A stretch of DNA of 8,346 nt from an uncultured Bacillota bacterium (GTDB taxonomy: Bacteria; Bacillota; Clostridia; UBA1381): positions 1 through 8,346 of the forward strand of contig CASFSH010000325.1 in the NCBI GenBank assembly GCA_949297205.1, written 5' to 3'. The notes beneath the pieces were generated by a model. The model did no database searches. It was not told where the DNA came from and saw only the letters and a program-made list of their open reading frames with translations. Below are positions 6,216-8,346 of the stretch, one piece after another (the first letter of the stretch is position 1; every line of letters begins with the position of its first letter). The position numbers and the translations under genes were made by a program.

Positions 6216-6665
6216 TCACAGCAATTTAATTTTTTCTTTTCTTTTGTTAAATAATAAATATATAACGGAACATAATATAACAGCAAAACACGTACCGGAA
6301 AAATCCACAAGTACGTCAGACACCATGCTTCCTCTTCCTTCAATAAATAATTGTATAAATTCATCAACAACCCCTGTTAATAATCCGCAAAACAGTACAT
6401 ATATTATTCTTTGATAATATTTTTTTATACAAATAAATGCTGCCGACAAAAAAACACTTTGCATGAAAAATTCAAAAATATGTGCCGTCTTTCGTATTAT
6501 TTGCGTAACTATCTCCGGGTCAAAATTAAAAAAGCCAAGAAATATATTAACAAAAAATCCGCTTTCTTGTCCTGACTCAACAGCTGTTTTCATTGATCTT
6601 GTGAATATGAACACAGTTACCAAAGCTGTTAAAGCAAAAAACAGATAACTCAGTCTTTTATTCAT
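6216..6665 (-). CDS. VanZ-like family integral membrane protein
   Basis: This 149-residue hydrophobic protein has four to five membrane-spanning stretches, roughly residues 5-21, 35-48, 65-85, 88-105 and 120-140, and a basic C-terminal tail (NKRKEKIKLL). The VanZ domain signatures are visible: IRKTAHIFEFF at about 57-67, and DEFIQLFIEGRGSMVSDVLVD at about 102-122. VanZ itself gives low-level teicoplanin resistance in enterococci; the molecular function of the wider family is unknown, and most members, like this one, are not in van operons. No vanHAX or vanRS genes are present here, so resistance should not be inferred. GGGAGA lies 8 nt before the ATG. It is the first gene of the - strand operon, 34 bp before cls, which suggests a role linked to the membrane or envelope. 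Confidence 0.87.
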   Translation of the reverse strand: MNKRLSYLFFALTALVTVFIFTRSMKTAVESGQESGFFVNIFLGFFNFDPEIVTQIIRKTAHIFEFFMQSVFLSAAFICIKKYYQRIIYVLFCGLLTGVVDEFIQLFIEGRGSMVSDVLVDFSGTCFAVILCSVIYLLFNKRKEKIKLL

Positions 6666-6693
6666 AATTTTTATCTCCCATTATAAAAAACAT

Positions 6694-6722
6694 TTGACTT
6701 TTCTATTATTTTATTATATCAT
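6694..6722 (+). promoter_or_regulatory. Predicted sigma-A promoter for the glmM leader
   Basis: The -35 box TTGACT (6694-6699, five of six) and -10 box TATCAT (6717-6722, five of six) have 17-bp spacing. Start would be near 6729, about 270 nt before the glmM ATG and about 50 nt before the structured RNA. It overlaps the divergent - strand promoter. Confidence 0.5.
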
Positions 6723-6741
6723 ATTATATATAACTTTACAA
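6713..6741 (-). promoter_or_regulatory. Predicted sigma-A promoter of the vanZ-like/cls/methyltransferase operon
   Basis: On the - strand TTGTAA (6736-6741, four of six) and a perfect TATAAT (6713-6718) are 17 bp apart. The start would be near 6706, leaving about a 40-nt leader before the VanZ-like ATG. Its -10 box overlaps the -10 box of the divergent glmM promoter. Confidence 0.5.
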
Positions 6742-6781
6742 TACACCATGATAAATAATTTATAAATAAATTTGTTTAAAT

Positions 6782-6947
6782 CGGAGCAACGCTTCTGCTT
6801 TGCTTGTAAGGAGCAGAGATTGCGACAGATTGCAGCCTGTGCAGGGGGGCGTTAGCTCCTAAGAATTCCAGCTGGAGATTATAACTCCCACTGAAATTTT
6901 GAAATGGAACCTGCCGTCTTATGAGACGAGGGACATCTGCGCTTAGG
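6782..6947 (+). ncRNA. Structured RNA of unknown family in the glmM leader
   Basis: This G+C-rich island (about 57% in 6782-6860 by hand count) sits between very A+T-rich flanks and has no open frame of interest. Domain 1 is a three-way junction. P1 is GGAGCAACGC (6783-6792) with GCGTT-A-GCTCC (6849-6859, one bulge). P2 is TCTGCT (6794-6799) with AGCAGA (6812-6817). P3 is TGC-ACAG (6821-6828, one bulged G) with CTGTGCA (6837-6843). A run of G (6844-6848) lies in the junction. Domain 2 is closed by TAAG/CTTA (6860-6863, 6942-6945). It holds TTCCA/TGGAA (6866-6870, 6905-6909) over GGAG/CTCC (6874-6877, 6885-6888), and CGTCT-TATG-AGACG (6915-6928). It lacks the T-box consensus and glmS ribozyme core. 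It may be a cis-regulator of glmM or a separate small RNA. Confidence 0.6.
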
Positions 6948-6987
6948 TTATATTTAGGTTTTTATACTTATATTGTATTATTTTTTC

Positions 6988-6994
6988 AAGGAGG
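6988..6994 (+). promoter_or_regulatory. Perfect Shine-Dalgarno site of glmM
   Basis: AAGGAGG lies 7 nt before ATG at 7002. Its AGGAG core is complementary to CTCCT at 6856-6860, which is also the 3' strand of the P1 stem of the leader RNA. Confidence 0.85.
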
Positions 6995-7001
6995 AAATTA
7001 C

Positions 7002-8346
7002 ATGGGAAATCTATTCGGGACAGACGGAATAAGAGGTATTGCAAATAAGGATCTTACTGCTGAACTTGCTTTTAAAACAGGACAAAGCGGTGCATATGTA
7101 CTGACCAAAGAAACTACCAAAAGGCCTCGCATACTCATTGGCAAAGATACGAGAAAATCAGGTGATATGTTGGAAGCCGCTTTAACTGCCGGTTTATGCT
7201 CAGTCGGCGCAAAGGTTATTCCCCTGGGTGTTATCCCCACTCCTGCAGTTGCCTATCTTACAAGGCTTTACAAGGCTGATGCAGGTGTTGTTATCTCTGC
7301 TTCTCACAATCCGTGTGAATATAACGGTATTAAATTTTTCAACAGATACGGTTACAAACTCAGTGATGAAATTGAAAATGAAATTGAAGACTACATTGAA
7401 GGCAGAAAAACAAGTGAAAATCTTCCCACTCACGGCAAAGTCGGCTATGTTTCCGCTAATCATGCCGCTGTTGAAGATTATGTATCCTTTGCCATTTCCA
7501 CCATTGACACCGATCTGGAAGGGCTCAAAATTGCAGTGGACTGCGCAAACGGTGCAAGCTATCAGACAGCTTTCAAAGCCCTTAATAAATTAGGTGCGTC
7601 GGTCGAGGCCATACACAACACTCCCGACGGCAAAAATATAAATGATATGTGCGGCTCCACTCATATGGAAAGCTTACAGCAATATGTCGTATCAATCGGC
7701 GCTGATGTAGGTATTGCATTTGACGGAGATGCCGACAGAATGCTTGCCGTAGATGAAAAGGGAAATCTTATAGACGGTGATCAGATCATGGCTATATGTG
7801 CAAAAGAAATGATGAAAGAAAACAAGCTTGCAAAAAATACCCTTGTTGCAACTGTTATGAGCAATCTTGGTCTGTTTATTGCCGGCGAACAAATGGGTAT
7901 AAATATCCCCAAAACAAAGGTCGGGGACAGATACGTTCTTGAAGAAATGCTTGACAAGGGTTATATATTGGGCGGAGAACAGTCAGGTCACATTATTTTT
8001 CTTGAACACAATACAACAGGTGACGGTCTTGTAAGTGCATTGCAATTCCTTTCTGTTATGAAAAAAACAGGCAAAAAAGCCTCGGAGCTTGCAAAAATTA
8101 TAACTGTTATGCCTCAGGTACTTTACAATGCAACTGTAAAACCGGAATACAAAAATTCCTATATGGACATAGATGAAATTGCATCTGAAATTAAAAACAT
8201 TGAAGATGAATTTGCAGGTCAGGGCAGGGTTTTAATAAGACCTTCCGGAACCGAACCTTTGGTTCGTGTAATGATTGAAGGTAACGACAAGGACTACATT
8301 GACAAAAAAGCAAAAAATCTTGCACAGCTTATTCAAAAGCTATGTA
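7002..8346 (+). CDS. glmM: Phosphoglucosamine mutase GlmM (runs off right edge)
   Basis: GlmM interconverts glucosamine-6-phosphate and glucosamine-1-phosphate, the step before UDP-GlcNAc in cell wall precursor synthesis. The frame is open for 448 codons to the window edge. The family is about 445-450 residues, so only the last few codons or the stop should be missing. It begins MGNLFGTDGIRG, the standard N-terminus. The phosphoserine loop VISASHNP has catalytic Ser101, the magnesium site is DGDADR at 241-246, sugar binding is GGEQSGH at 324-330, and the phosphate-binding loop RPSGTEPLVRVMIEG starts at 413. This GlmM-type pattern separates it from phosphoglucomutase/phosphomannomutase relatives. 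The usual neighbours cdaA and cdaR are absent upstream; glmS could follow beyond the edge. Preceded by a long structured leader and a perfect ribosome site. Confidence 0.96.
   Translation, partial: MGNLFGTDGIRGIANKDLTAELAFKTGQSGAYVLTKETTKRPRILIGKDTRKSGDMLEAALTAGLCSVGAKVIPLGVIPTPAVAYLTRLYKADAGVVISASHNPCEYNGIKFFNRYGYKLSDEIENEIEDYIEGRKTSENLPTHGKVGYVSANHAAVEDYVSFAISTIDTDLEGLKIAVDCANGASYQTAFKALNKLGASVEAIHNTPDGKNINDMCGSTHMESLQQYVVSIGADVGIAFDGDADRMLAVDEKGNLIDGDQIMAICAKEMMKENKLAKNTLVATVMSNLGLFIAGEQMGINIPKTKVGDRYVLEEMLDKGYILGGEQSGHIIFLEHNTTGDGLVSALQFLSVMKKTGKKASELAKIITVMPQVLYNATVKPEYKNSYMDIDEIASEIKNIEDEFAGQGRVLIRPSGTEPLVRVMIEGNDKDYIDKKAKNLAQLIQKLC

Noticed and set aside
6182..6370. N-terminal extension of cardiolipin synthase to an ATG at 6370
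   Set aside because: The extra 63 residues overlap the VanZ-like gene in another frame and lack a ribosome site; start at 6181 gives the usual two-helix N-terminus and 480 residues.
6216..6665. Glycopeptide resistance locus
   Set aside because: A VanZ-like domain alone is common in Firmicutes chromosomes; no vanH, vanA, vanX, vanR or vanS gene is present.
6782..7001. glmS ribozyme or T-box in the glmM leader
   Set aside because: I see neither the glmS ribozyme core nor the T-box AGGGTGG consensus, and the glmS ribozyme normally precedes glmS rather than glmM.
7228..7593. 121-residue + strand frame inside glmM
   Set aside because: It is a shifted frame within glmM, whose own frame is intact with all catalytic motifs.

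Overview
The window looks like chromosomal DNA from a low-G+C Gram-positive bacterium of the class Clostridia. The DNA is A+T-rich, Shine-Dalgarno sites are strong (AAGGAGG type), housekeeping genes are tightly packed, and MurA, a WalJ/YycJ-type metallo-hydrolase and RlmH lie close together. The protein sequences resemble gut Oscillospirales/Ruminococcaceae homologues, but that finer placement is a weak inference. I see no sign of a phage, transposon, CRISPR array, tRNA or rRNA.

Left arm, + strand: 1-485 is a long A+T-rich region with no gene. It holds two plausible sigma-A promoters, an inverted repeat over a -35 box and a perfect 20-bp palindrome. It leads into murA, which starts at a TTG codon at 486. 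A 67-residue membrane protein of unknown function follows, then an intrinsic terminator. Next come the WalJ/YycJ-like MBL-fold protein and rlmH, which overlap by 4 bp (ATGA).

Centre, - strand: an 18-bp perfect inverted repeat at 3311-3357 separates rlmH from a convergent gene and probably terminates both. The - strand operon reads VanZ-like membrane protein, then a cardiolipin synthase-type phospholipase D protein, then an RsmF-like rRNA cytosine-5 methyltransferase. A predicted promoter at 6713-6741 drives it.

Right arm, + strand: a divergent promoter overlapping the - strand promoter leads into about 270 nt of leader. The part at 6782-6947 is G+C-richer than its surroundings and folds by eye into a three-way junction plus a second two-hairpin domain. 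I could not assign it to a known RNA family. Behind a perfect AAGGAGG site follows glmM, which runs off the right edge after 448 codons, essentially full length.

Functional picture: GlmM makes glucosamine-1-phosphate for UDP-GlcNAc, and MurA commits UDP-GlcNAc to peptidoglycan. Cardiolipin synthase remodels the membrane. RlmH and the RsmF-like enzyme modify rRNA. This is core envelope and ribosome housekeeping. The unexplained parts are the RNA leaders, above all the one before glmM. I found no new multi-gene system.
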